From NCBI GenBank assembly GCA_017446095.1, contig JAFSRN010000012.1, positions 1 through 64,000 on the forward strand: a stretch of 64,000 nt of DNA, written 5' to 3'. Below, piece by piece: positions 25,074 to 32,416 of this stretch. The first letter of the stretch is position 1. Every line of letters begins with the position of its first letter. The translations under genes were made by a program, and so were the position numbers. The notes below the pieces were generated by a model, which saw nothing but the letters and a program-made list of their open reading frames with translations, did no database searches and was not told the origin of the DNA. The DNA comes from Eubacterium sp. (GTDB lineage Bacteria; Bacillota; Clostridia; Oscillospirales; Acutalibacteraceae).

Positions 25074-26012
25074 ATGGAGATACTTAAACTGAATCCTGTT
25101 TTTAAAGACTATATTTGGGGCGGCACACGGCTGATGGACGACTTCGGCTTCGACACGGGGCTTGACAAGGCTGCCGAGGGCTGGATGCTCTCCTGCCACG
25201 AAGCGGGGATGAACACCGTGTGCGGCGGCAGATTCGATGGCAAAACGCTGTGCGAGGTTATTGAAGCAGAGGGCGCAGAAAAAATTTGCGGCAAAAACTG
25301 TATGCGCTTTGCGTACTTCCCTGTTCTTATTAAGCTGATTGACGCGAGGGACAATCTGTCCGTGCAGGTGCATCCAGACGACGAGTATGCGCGCAGGGTT
25401 GAGAATGAGTTTGGCAAGACTGAAATCTGGTATGTGCTTGACGCAACCGACGGCGCAGAACTGATTTACGGATTTAAGGAAAAAATTACAAAAGACGAAT
25501 TCAAAGCCGCTATTGAAAACGGCACGCTGCTTGACAAGCTCAACAGCGTTAAGGTTAAAAAGGGCGACCTGTTTTTTATTGAAGCAGGCACGGTGCACGC
25601 TATCGGCAGCGGCGCGCTGATTGCGGAGATTCAGCAGAATTCCAACTGCACCTACCGCGTGTTTGACTACAACAGAGTCGGCGCAGACGGCAAGCCGCGC
25701 GAGCTGCATATTGACAAGGCGGTTGACGTGTCCAAAACCGAGCCGCCGAGGATTCCCGTAAGCCACGAAACGCAGGGCGAAACGTCAAGGCTTCTTGCTG
25801 AATGTGACTTGTTTACGGTAAACAAGTACGATGTAACAGAAACGCTTACGCTGAAAACCGACGAAGCAAGCTTTAACCACATACTTGTTGTAGGCGGCAG
25901 CGGCACCGTTGACGGGCAGGCTGTTAAAAAGGGTGATTCGCTGTTTGTTCCTGCAAATTACGGTGAGTACGAAGTCAGCGGCAATATGGAAATTATTGTT
26001 ACAAAAATATAA
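25074..26012 (+). CDS. manA: Mannose-6-phosphate isomerase, class I
   Basis: A 312-residue cupin-type zinc isomerase of the short Bacillus-like class that interconverts mannose-6-phosphate and fructose-6-phosphate. Zinc-site motifs QVHPDD near residue 96 and EAGTVHAIG near 173 are present, plus KDYIWGG at the N-terminus. The ATG at 25074 follows AAGGTGAG with good spacing; the GTG nine bases earlier is part of that site. It is divergent from the ABC-F gene. Confidence 0.94.
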   Translation: MEILKLNPVFKDYIWGGTRLMDDFGFDTGLDKAAEGWMLSCHEAGMNTVCGGRFDGKTLCEVIEAEGAEKICGKNCMRFAYFPVLIKLIDARDNLSVQVHPDDEYARRVENEFGKTEIWYVLDATDGAELIYGFKEKITKDEFKAAIENGTLLDKLNSVKVKKGDLFFIEAGTVHAIGSGALIAEIQQNSNCTYRVFDYNRVGADGKPRELHIDKAVDVSKTEPPRIPVSHETQGETSRLLAECDLFTVNKYDVTETLTLKTDEASFNHILVVGGSGTVDGQAVKKGDSLFVPANYGEYEVSGNMEIIVTKI

Positions 26013-26063
26013 ATGTATAAAAACCACCCCGATGTGCACAATAGTACAAAAGGGGTGATTTTT

Positions 26064-26270
26064 TTGAAAATATTAGGACGAGTTGCGCTGATACTCAACA
26101 TAATCGGCGGCATCAACTGGGGGCTTATAGGGCTGTTTAAGTTTGACCTTGTGGCGTGGATTTGCGGCGGCCAGGACGCTGTGCTTGCAAGGATAATCTA
26201 CACGCTTGTAGGGCTTGCGGCGATTTACTGCATCAGCTTCCTGTTCAGGGACAGAGCGCTCAATGATTAA
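26064..26270 (+). CDS. DUF378 small membrane protein
   Basis: A 68-residue protein with two membrane helices resembling YuzA-type DUF378 proteins (NIIGGINWGLIGLF near residue 13, then a second helix ending in FLFRDR). Function is unknown. The start is a TTG at 26064, seven bases after AGGGGTGA. An earlier ATG at 26013 has no ribosome-binding site. It probably shares a transcript with manA. Confidence 0.85.
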   Translation: MKILGRVALILNIIGGINWGLIGLFKFDLVAWICGGQDAVLARIIYTLVGLAAIYCISFLFRDRALND

Positions 26271-26278
26271 AGCATAAA

Positions 26279-26385
26279 GATTGCGGGAGTGTTAGGAAAC
26301 ACTCCCCTACAATTTGTGCGCCACCGTAGGGGCGGATTTCCCAATCCGCCCGCGGGTCGTCGGGGACGCCGACCCCTACATAACC
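26279..26385. repeat. Intergenic repeat, copy 11
   Basis: GGGAGTGTT-AGGA-AACACTCCC, then GTAGGGGCGGATT-TCCC-AATCCGCCC, then GGGTCG...CGACCC. This copy has the long-stem hairpins without obvious heptamer arms and lies between converging genes. Confidence 0.7.
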
Positions 26386-26412
26386 TTCCGCCTTGCGCAT
26401 TGAGCCTATTAA

Positions 26413-27105
26413 TTACAATTTCTGTTCCATTTCACTGCGGATTTTGTTAAGGATTCGCTTTTCAAGGCGGGAGATATACGACTGCGAAATGCCCATTTTA
26501 TCCGCAAGCTGCTTTTGCGTTTGCGTCTGCCGTCCGTCAAGCCCGAAGCGCTCGTACATAATGTCCTTTTCCTTTGGGTTAAGGTGGGCGACAATGTAGC
26601 GAAGCAGGCGTTTTTCGTCCTCGTACTCAATCTCCTCGCTTATCTCGTCAGGCTCGCTGCCAAGCACGTCGCGCAGGGTTAGCTCGTTGCCGTCCCAATC
26701 TACTGAAAGCGGCTCGTCAAACGACATTTCCACCTTTGAATTTGAGGCTTTTCGCAGGTACATAAGTATCTCGTTTTCTATACAGCGCGATGCGTAGGTG
26801 GCAAGTTTTATGTTCTTGTCCGGGTCGAATGTGCGCACGGCTTTCATCAGCCCGATTGTGCCGATTGACACCAGATCCTCCGTGCCTGCGGTGGGCGATT
26901 CGTACTTTTTTGCAATGTACACAACAAGCCGCAGATTGTGGGTAATCAGCAGGTCGCGGTTTGAGTTATCGCCGTGGCGCAGTTCGTTCATAATGGTTTC
27001 CTCTTCCTCACGCGTGAGCGGCGGCGGAAGCGTTTCGGGTCCGTTTATATAGTAGCAGTAGCGCCTGTAAAAAAGCAGGTTTATAAGCATATTAAGCAGT
27101 TTCAT
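26413..27105 (-). CDS. sigE: Sporulation sigma factor sigma-E precursor
   Basis: A 230-residue sigma-70 family protein. The hydrophobic N-terminal pro-sequence (about 1-28) is the type removed by SpoIIGA. Region 2 ([32 protein letters not shown]) and region 4 ([19 protein letters not shown]) match mother-cell sigma factors. It drives early mother-cell gene expression. The ATG at 27105 is chosen because GAGGTG precedes it; an ATG at 27117 overlaps the spoIIGA stop but lacks a site. spoIIGA is immediately upstream. Confidence 0.95.
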   Translation of the reverse strand: MKLLNMLINLLFYRRYCYYINGPETLPPPLTREEEETIMNELRHGDNSNRDLLITHNLRLVVYIAKKYESPTAGTEDLVSIGTIGLMKAVRTFDPDKNIKLATYASRCIENEILMYLRKASNSKVEMSFDEPLSVDWDGNELTLRDVLGSEPDEISEEIEYEDEKRLLRYIVAHLNPKEKDIMYERFGLDGRQTQTQKQLADKMGISQSYISRLEKRILNKIRSEMEQKL

Positions 27106-27113
27106 TTTGCACC

Positions 27114-27914
27114 TCATACAGTAAGAATTTCCGGATTGATAACGGCTGAAAAATCGCCGTTTTTTATATCGTCGCTAAGGGCGATGTACACGTTTTCAAT
27201 TTCCTCCTCGCCCCTGTCGGTTTTAACTTTCACCCTCTCGGGTTTGAAGGACAGCAAAAACGACTTGCGGTTGACGGTGGAAGCAGGTATAATCCGCGTT
27301 TTATCAGGCAGCATAAGAGCCTCAACCTTGCTTTTATCCGCGATGATAACCGGATAGTCGGAAAACGGCTCGCGCAGCTTGTTGCCAGTGTCGGAAAACG
27401 CGTGCAGTTTAGCGGTTTTGCCGCCGTTTTCAACAGTCAGAGTATACACCTGATTTGCGGCAAGGCGGCGGTTATAAATGCGCACTACAATGCACGAAAT
27501 AACATAGGCAAAAAAGGCGGAAAACAGCAGTCCACGCGCGCCTATATTGACGTAAACCGTGCTGTTTGCCAGCGTGATATATTCCGTGTTCAAAAGTACG
27601 GAAGCGCCGTAAATAACGCCTAAAAACAGGTAGTTTGCAAAGAAGAACAGCCCGTAAACCGCGGCAAAATTTTTAAAATTGCCAAAGCGAAAAGCGACTG
27701 TAACTATCACCGTAGCGGCAAGGATTTTTGAAAGCGTTACAAGCGGCTGCGATATATCCGCAAGTATGATAAAGGAGTAAAATCCGCCGATTGCGGATGC
27801 GAGGATAAACCGCCATACGGTCACCGATTTTTTAGCGATTTTTGCCGTTGCCTGCAGCAGAAAAAACGTGATGAAAAAGTTGATTACAAACAGAACATCT
27901 ATGTAAATTACAAT
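27114..27914 (-). CDS. spoIIGA: Sigma-E processing peptidase SpoIIGA
   Basis: About 266 residues: five membrane helices in the first half and a C-terminal aspartic-protease domain with SDTGN near residue 160. It activates pro-sigma-E in the septal membrane. No ATG, GTG or TTG gives the expected N-terminus. The conserved [12 protein letters not shown] opening is reached only from an ATT codon at 27914, six bases after a GGGGGG ribosome-binding site. The alternative is a TTG at 27929 without a site. Overlap with sigE shows an operon. Confidence 0.9.
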   Translation of the reverse strand: MVIYIDVLFVINFFITFFLLQATAKIAKKSVTVWRFILASAIGGFYSFIILADISQPLVTLSKILAATVIVTVAFRFGNFKNFAAVYGLFFFANYLFLGVIYGASVLLNTEYITLANSTVYVNIGARGLLFSAFFAYVISCIVVRIYNRRLAANQVYTLTVENGGKTAKLHAFSDTGNKLREPFSDYPVIIADKSKVEALMLPDKTRIIPASTVNRKSFLLSFKPERVKVKTDRGEEEIENVYIALSDDIKNGDFSAVINPEILTV

Positions 27915-27918
27915 GAAA

Positions 27919-27970
27919 ATCCCCCCTTGCAATCCTATTATAGATTGCAGGAGGGATATTATTTGTCGTA
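27919..27970 (-). promoter_or_regulatory. Candidate Spo0A-type promoter region of spoIIGA-sigE
   Basis: The minus strand has TATAAT at 27942-27937 with no good -35 at 17 bp. TGTCGTA (plus strand, 27964-27970), one mismatch from the Spo0A box TGTCGAA, lies about 21 bp upstream of the -10. This resembles the activator-dependent layout of the B. subtilis spoIIG promoter. A 13-bp imperfect palindrome spans 27919-27956. Confidence 0.4.
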
Positions 27971-27982
27971 ATGTAGAAGTGC

Positions 27983-28018
27983 GCAGCAAATTCCGAATTC
28001 CGCATTCCGAATTCCGAA
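27983..28018. repeat. Short ATTCCGA tandem repeat
   Basis: Four to five units of ATTCCGA/ATTCCGC, another heptamer variant of the intergenic repeat arms, ending at the methyltransferase stop codon. Confidence 0.6.
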
Positions 28019-29134
28019 TTATTTAAAATACATATAGTATTGGCATTTGATTGTGCCGTTGTAGAGCTTGCGGCGCTTGTCCGCCTTCCTTCCGAACACC
28101 TTTTCAAACTCCTCGTCGGGCGAGATTATGCCGTACGACCAGCCATATTTGGACACAAATCTTTCGCCCATTGCGCGGTAAATTGCCTGCGCTGACCTGA
28201 TGTCAAGCATTCTTTCGCCGTACGGCGGATTTGTTACAAGCGTGCCCTTTTCCGTAGTCGGGGTAAAGTCGCGCACGTCGGCAACTGCGGTGCGGATGAA
28301 CCTGTCTACCTTCGCATTCTTTGCGTTTTTGAGCGTGAGTTCAAGCGCGTTTTCGTCTATGTCAGAGCCGAAGGCGGCAAAGTCGGTATCGGTCTTTATA
28401 ATATCGTGGCTGCGCTCGCGTTCCGCCATCCACACACTCTCGGGGATAAGTCCCCAGCGGTCAACCTCAAAGTTCCTGTTGATGCCGGGCGCAATGTTGT
28501 TTGCAAGCAGCGCGCCCTCAATCAGCACTGTACCGCTGCCGCAACACGGGTCGTACAGCGTGTGGTAGTGGCGCAGACGGCTTAATTGGCACATCGCGGC
28601 GGCAAGTGTTTCGCGTATAGGGGCGTCGTTGCCCTGCGGACGGTAGCCGCGCTTGTGCAGCGCCGCGCCGCTTGTGTCGAGCATTACGGTTACTTCGTCC
28701 TTCATTATGGAAAACTGAATCTGATGCACGGGTCCGCTTTCCTCAAACCACGTTATTCCGTAGTCCGCCGCCATTGAGTCGACTACCGCTTTTTTGATTA
28801 TCTTCTGGCAATCGGGCACGGAGTGCAGCTGCGAGTTGATTGAAAAGCCTTTTACGGGAAACGTATCGCGTGAGCCGATGAAATCCGACCACGGCAGCGC
28901 CTTGACCTGCTGATACAATTCCTCAAACGAGGTTGCAAAAAATCTGTCAAGCACAATGAGTATGCGTTCTGAAAAGCGCGAGCATATATTAGCACGCGCG
29001 AGAATAGACGCGTCGCCCTCAAAGAACACGCGTGCATTTTCCGCGCAGACATTCTGCGCACCCATCATTTTAAGTTCGTCTGCAACCAAGCCTTCCACGC
29101 CGAGCAGGCAGGGTGCCGTCATTTTAAAATCCAT
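28019..29134 (-). CDS. THUMP-domain class I RNA methyltransferase (RlmL-like)
   Basis: A 371-residue protein: an N-terminal ferredoxin-like and THUMP RNA-binding part (about 1-155) and a C-terminal SAM methyltransferase with DPCCGSGTVLIEGALLA near 185 and the catalytic NPPYGERM motif near 297. It is related to the N2-guanine 23S rRNA methyltransferase RlmL/YpsC. The exact target is not readable from the sequence. The ATG at 29134 is preferred over a start 13 codons upstream, which overlaps the neighbouring terminator. Confidence 0.9.
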   Translation of the reverse strand: MDFKMTAPCLLGVEGLVADELKMMGAQNVCAENARVFFEGDASILARANICSRFSERILIVLDRFFATSFEELYQQVKALPWSDFIGSRDTFPVKGFSINSQLHSVPDCQKIIKKAVVDSMAADYGITWFEESGPVHQIQFSIMKDEVTVMLDTSGAALHKRGYRPQGNDAPIRETLAAAMCQLSRLRHYHTLYDPCCGSGTVLIEGALLANNIAPGINRNFEVDRWGLIPESVWMAERERSHDIIKTDTDFAAFGSDIDENALELTLKNAKNAKVDRFIRTAVADVRDFTPTTEKGTLVTNPPYGERMLDIRSAQAIYRAMGERFVSKYGWSYGIISPDEEFEKVFGRKADKRRKLYNGTIKCQYYMYFK

Positions 29135-29154
29135 AGCCACACCTAAAAAGATTA

Positions 29155-29181
29155 CAAAAAAAGGCGGTAGCAAACCGCCTT
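29155..29181 (-). terminator. Terminator after divIC
   Basis: AAGGCGGT pairs with ACCGCCTT around a 5-base loop and is followed on the minus strand by seven T residues, just beyond the divIC-like stop codon. Confidence 0.85.
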
Positions 29182-29188
29182 GTGTTAA

Positions 29189-29494
29189 TTAATCGGATAT
29201 ATCGTAAAAGACAATCTCGTTATCCTTTACATAGCCTTTTTCACGAGCTTTTTGCTCGATGTAATCGTCTGTATTCTTACCGTCAACGATTGCTTTAATC
29301 TTTTCGTTTTCCTCAACCTGCTGAGCGTACTGTGCATCGTACTCTGCAGCCTGTGCCTTGAGCCTGCTGATGTCAGCGTGATTGCTTATTAAAGATATAG
29401 CGCTGAACGCCATTACAAAAACGATAATTCCAACAGTCAGAATCTTGCCCCAGTTCTTTGATGCAAGTCGCTGTTTAAGCTGTGCCATCAGCAT
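29189..29494 (-). CDS. divIC: FtsB/DivIC-type septum formation initiator
   Basis: A 101-residue bitopic membrane protein with a short basic cytoplasmic N-terminus, one membrane helix (about 18-36), an extracellular coiled coil (about 40-75) and the C-terminal AREKGYVKDNEIVFYDIS typical of DivIC/FtsB. It acts in the divisome with FtsL and DivIB. It stands downstream of yabP-yabQ as in B. subtilis. The start at 29494 is the first ATG after AAGGGGA; an ATG two codons on is possible. Confidence 0.88.
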   Translation of the reverse strand: MLMAQLKQRLASKNWGKILTVGIIVFVMAFSAISLISNHADISRLKAQAAEYDAQYAQQVEENEKIKAIVDGKNTDDYIEQKAREKGYVKDNEIVFYDISD

Positions 29495-29559
29495 AATCCC
29501 CTTTCGCGTCGGTAACATATAGATTATAATATAAATATATGTAAATTGCAATATATTTT

Positions 29560-29889
29560 TTAACTTTTTTTACTATTTTTTAAAGATTTTGCTGATTTTT
29601 TTACAAATCGGTGAAACTTGTTGAGCAATCTGCCAAACGTATGTACCAATACTCTGTGAACACTGCACAAATAAAGCGCAAAGCCTGCCGCTGCAACTGC
29701 TAAAAACAGCACCCTTATCTGCCCGCCGTTGTAACCGATTAACAGCGAAAAGAATGACAGCGCAAAAATCACCGTCATCAGCACGTCAAAAATGAACACA
29801 AAAGCCTTAAAATGCAGTATCTTCCCTGCCGCTGTAAAAACGTCGTACACCGCGCCCCAAGCAAAGCCGAGGACGAAAAACGGCAGCAT
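29560..29889 (-). CDS. yabQ: Spore cortex biosynthesis protein YabQ
   Basis: A 109-residue protein with three to four membrane helices and the family pattern GxxYDxF (GAVYDVF) near residue 12, then GQIRVLFLAVAAAGFALY. YabQ localises around the forespore and is needed for cortex formation. The first helix looks a few residues short from the ATG at 29889, which is 20 bases from the GGGAGG site. An ATA codon at 29901, eight bases after that site and overlapping the yabP stop, may be the real start. Confidence 0.85.
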   Translation of the reverse strand: MLPFFVLGFAWGAVYDVFTAAGKILHFKAFVFIFDVLMTVIFALSFFSLLIGYNGGQIRVLFLAVAAAGFALYLCSVHRVLVHTFGRLLNKFHRFVKKSAKSLKNSKKS

Positions 29890-29897
29890 TATCGGTA

Positions 29898-30170
29898 TTA
29901 TGAAAATAACCTCCCGAACAGGCTTTTTGCAGGCTTCTTGTCCGTATAAACGGCGGCGGTAATCTTGCCGCTGATGTTCAGCACGCCCGTTTCAATATCA
30001 AGCGATTCCACCTGCAGTGCTTCACCCTTGATTATCAGCTCGCCGAAATCGGACTGCGCGCGTATTTCCTCCTCGTTAAAAGAGTCCACGTCGGTCACGC
30101 CCGAAATCTCCGCGCTCTCGCGGTTTGCCACAAACAGCGTATGCTTTTTCCTGCTGAATTCGTCTGCCAT
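29898..30170 (-). CDS. yabP: Sporulation protein YabP
   Basis: A 90-residue YabP/YqfC-family protein with EISGVTDVDSFNEEEI near residue 20 and ETGVLNISGKITAAVY, rich in short beta strands. It works with YabQ in coat and cortex assembly. The start is the ATG at 30170 (MADEFSRKKH), preceded by GGGGGTT, which is also the right arm of the upstream terminator. Confidence 0.9.
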   Translation of the reverse strand: MADEFSRKKHTLFVANRESAEISGVTDVDSFNEEEIRAQSDFGELIIKGEALQVESLDIETGVLNISGKITAAVYTDKKPAKSLFGRLFS

Positions 30171-30176
30171 AAAAAC

Positions 30177-30211
30177 AACCCCCAAGTAACCTTATGCGTT
30201 ACCCGGGGGTT
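30177..30211 (-). terminator. Terminator upstream of yabP
   Basis: A stem of about 14 bp with two mismatches (AACCCCC...GGGGGTT), followed on the minus strand by GTTTTT. Its last arm is also the GGGGGTT ribosome-binding site of yabP, so folding would hide that site. Confidence 0.7.
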
Positions 30212-30221
30212 TTACCACTAT

Positions 30222-30464
30222 TTAAGAAATCTTTTCAGCATTTTTAAGATTTACTACAAGGTTTTCGATGTCGCTTTTAAAGCTCTGCAGAACTTCAATA
30301 TTCTTTTCAAGCTCGCGGTTACTCTCTTCAAGCTGCACCTGAAGATTAGCGTTGATAATCTCGAGCCGCTGGCATTCAAATTCCGCCTCGGCAAGCGCAG
30401 CCTTAAGCCTTGCATTTTCTTTTTTTATCTGTTCGATATCTTTATTTTTTGGTGATATAGGCAT
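30222..30464 (-). CDS. Small coiled-coil protein, unknown function
   Basis: An 80-residue charged protein, almost all predicted coiled coil (heptad pattern from about 10 to 70, with LEEQ/LQVQLEESNRELEKN-type repeats). It has no signal peptide or membrane segment. It follows the first foldase gene by two bases and is closed by a terminator, so it is probably co-expressed with the two foldases. I do not recognise a family. The coiled-coil content would suit a division or scaffold partner, but nothing more can be said. Confidence 0.75.
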   Translation of the reverse strand: MPISPKNKDIEQIKKENARLKAALAEAEFECQRLEIINANLQVQLEESNRELEKNIEVLQSFKSDIENLVVNLKNAEKIS

Positions 30465-30466
30465 AA

Positions 30467-32374
30467 TTAGTAGTCAATGTCGGTATCAACTTCAAAGAAA
30501 CGTGAACCGAGCCAGTTTTCCTTAATCTTATAAGATTTTTCAAGTTTTTCCTGTGCCTTTGTGCCTTCGTCGGAAGCCATTGCCTGCTGTGCGGTGTACT
30601 TCCAAACGGGAAGCTCGCCGTAGCTTTCAAAGTACATAATGTGGTAGCCGTACTCTGTCTTTACAATGCCGGTGTCGCCCTCCTTGCGTGAGGAGTCAAA
30701 GCACCATGCGTTGAAGGTTGGAACCATCTGGTTAGGCGTAATGTTTTCGTAAAGTCCGCCGTCGTCAGCGTTGCTGTCCGTAGAGTTCTTTTTAGCAAGC
30801 TTGCCGAATGCCTCTGCAGTCTTGTCGCCCTTCTTGTATTCTGCAAGAATCTTCTTTGCCTTCTTTTCTGCGGCAGCCCATTCTTTTGCAGTAGCGTCAG
30901 TAGCCTTCTTTTCGCCTGCTTCCTGATCTTCCTTGCTGAGTGGGGAAATAAGGATGTGGCGAACGTTAACAGTCTTTGTATCGGACTTGTAAGCCTTTTT
31001 GAGGATGTATACTACAGAAGTGGAAACCTGCTTTACGTCGCCTGTCTTTCTCTTTGAAGAGTAAATCCAGTCAAGACCCGAGTATGTGTGCTCGTGTTCT
31101 TCTTCGCTGTCTTTGCTTTCCTCTTCCTCGTCAGCCTGTGCGATAGCCGCGCCTACTGACTGGAAAGTTGAACGTGTAATCTCTTTGTAAGTAGTTTCAA
31201 CAGGGTCAGCGTTTGCAGTCTTGTCAAACTTATTGTCCTTTGAGGTGTACTTAACTGCAAGTTCAGAGAAGTTAGACGCGTCGGAATCAAGCGCCTTAAC
31301 GAATGCCTTTGCGTCGTCCTCGCTGTCGCACTCAAAGTATCTTACGTCAACAACCTGAAGCTCGCTCTTGTGCTCTTTGTAATAGTCGTTATAGTCATTG
31401 TTTGAGTACTCTTTGTTGTTAAGCTTCTCCTGATATTCTTCCTTGTAATTCTCGGAAATATAGCTTACTCTTGCCTCGCGCTTAAATACGTTGAGGTCAA
31501 CGCCCTTGCCGAGCGCAGCGGTGAGGTAACCGCTTACGGTAAAGCCCTTGCTGTTTGCAGTTTCCTTGTAGGAAGAAATAGTTTCCTTAAGCTCTTTCTT
31601 CTGATCCTTGGTAATTTCCGGCTCTTTGCCGTCGTTAGCCTTAACAGCTTCGTAGTAATAGAGGTAAGTGTTCTTGATGTTGTCAATAACCTCATCGTGA
31701 ACCTTCTGCGCCCATGTAATTGTATCGCCGTCGTCGTTTGTGGTGGTCTGGTTCTTGAGCTTATCTTCAAAGTCAACCTGGTCGTCGCCGAGGTCAACGC
31801 CGTACTGTGAATACTGCTCCTGCTGTGAGCGCAGGTTGTTGTAGTAAAGTGCAAAGTAGTAGTTGTATGTGCTTACTTTAACGCTGTGCTTTTCGCCGTC
31901 TGCGTCGGTGATTGTGCAGGCAGTGATTGTTGACTGCGGCACGCCGAAGTAACTGAGCAGACCGTGACGTACTGCGCCCGTTGCAACGTAGGTTACAAGC
32001 AGTGCAATAACAAGTACAACGCAAATGCAGGCTGTGATGCGCTTTTTCATAAGCGGTGCCATCGGGATGGTCATACCGTCCTTGCTCTTTTTGATGGCGT
32101 CAAGCTGCTCTGCAATATCGTCGCGCTGTTTGCGAAGCGCGTCCTTTGCCTTTTCGTCCTTCTCTTCAAGAATCTGCTTTTTGAGGTCGTCAAGCTGCTC
32201 GCGAAGCTCTGCCTTTTTAGCTTCAGCCTTTTCCTTTTTAGCCTCTAACTTGGCAGCCTTCTTCGCCTCTTTTTCCGCCTTCTTTTCCTCGGCGGTTTTC
32301 TTTTCTGCGGTAGTTGTTTTTTCCTCTTTGGTAAGGGTTTCCTTACCCTCCTTATTGATTTCGTCTTTAGCCAT
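30467..32374 (-). CDS. Membrane-anchored parvulin-type peptidylprolyl isomerase A
   Basis: A 635-residue protein. Residues 1-100 form a cytoplasmic Lys/Glu/Ala-rich coiled coil, and one membrane helix follows at about 110-132. A SurA-N-like chaperone region and a parvulin domain (about 470-585) lie outside, with VRHILISP and GGLYENITPNQMVPTF marking the rotamase fold. It is expected to help fold exported proteins, like PrsA, but is anchored by a helix instead of a lipobox. It is a paralogue of the gene just upstream. Confidence 0.85.
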   Translation of the reverse strand: MAKDEINKEGKETLTKEEKTTTAEKKTAEEKKAEKEAKKAAKLEAKKEKAEAKKAELREQLDDLKKQILEEKDEKAKDALRKQRDDIAEQLDAIKKSKDGMTIPMAPLMKKRITACICVVLVIALLVTYVATGAVRHGLLSYFGVPQSTITACTITDADGEKHSVKVSTYNYYFALYYNNLRSQQEQYSQYGVDLGDDQVDFEDKLKNQTTTNDDGDTITWAQKVHDEVIDNIKNTYLYYYEAVKANDGKEPEITKDQKKELKETISSYKETANSKGFTVSGYLTAALGKGVDLNVFKREARVSYISENYKEEYQEKLNNKEYSNNDYNDYYKEHKSELQVVDVRYFECDSEDDAKAFVKALDSDASNFSELAVKYTSKDNKFDKTANADPVETTYKEITRSTFQSVGAAIAQADEEEESKDSEEEHEHTYSGLDWIYSSKRKTGDVKQVSTSVVYILKKAYKSDTKTVNVRHILISPLSKEDQEAGEKKATDATAKEWAAAEKKAKKILAEYKKGDKTAEAFGKLAKKNSTDSNADDGGLYENITPNQMVPTFNAWCFDSSRKEGDTGIVKTEYGYHIMYFESYGELPVWKYTAQQAMASDEGTKAQEKLEKSYKIKENWLGSRFFEVDTDIDY

Positions 32375-32416
32375 TTTTATTCTTCCTTTGCTTGTATAAT
32401 GAATTTGATAATATAC

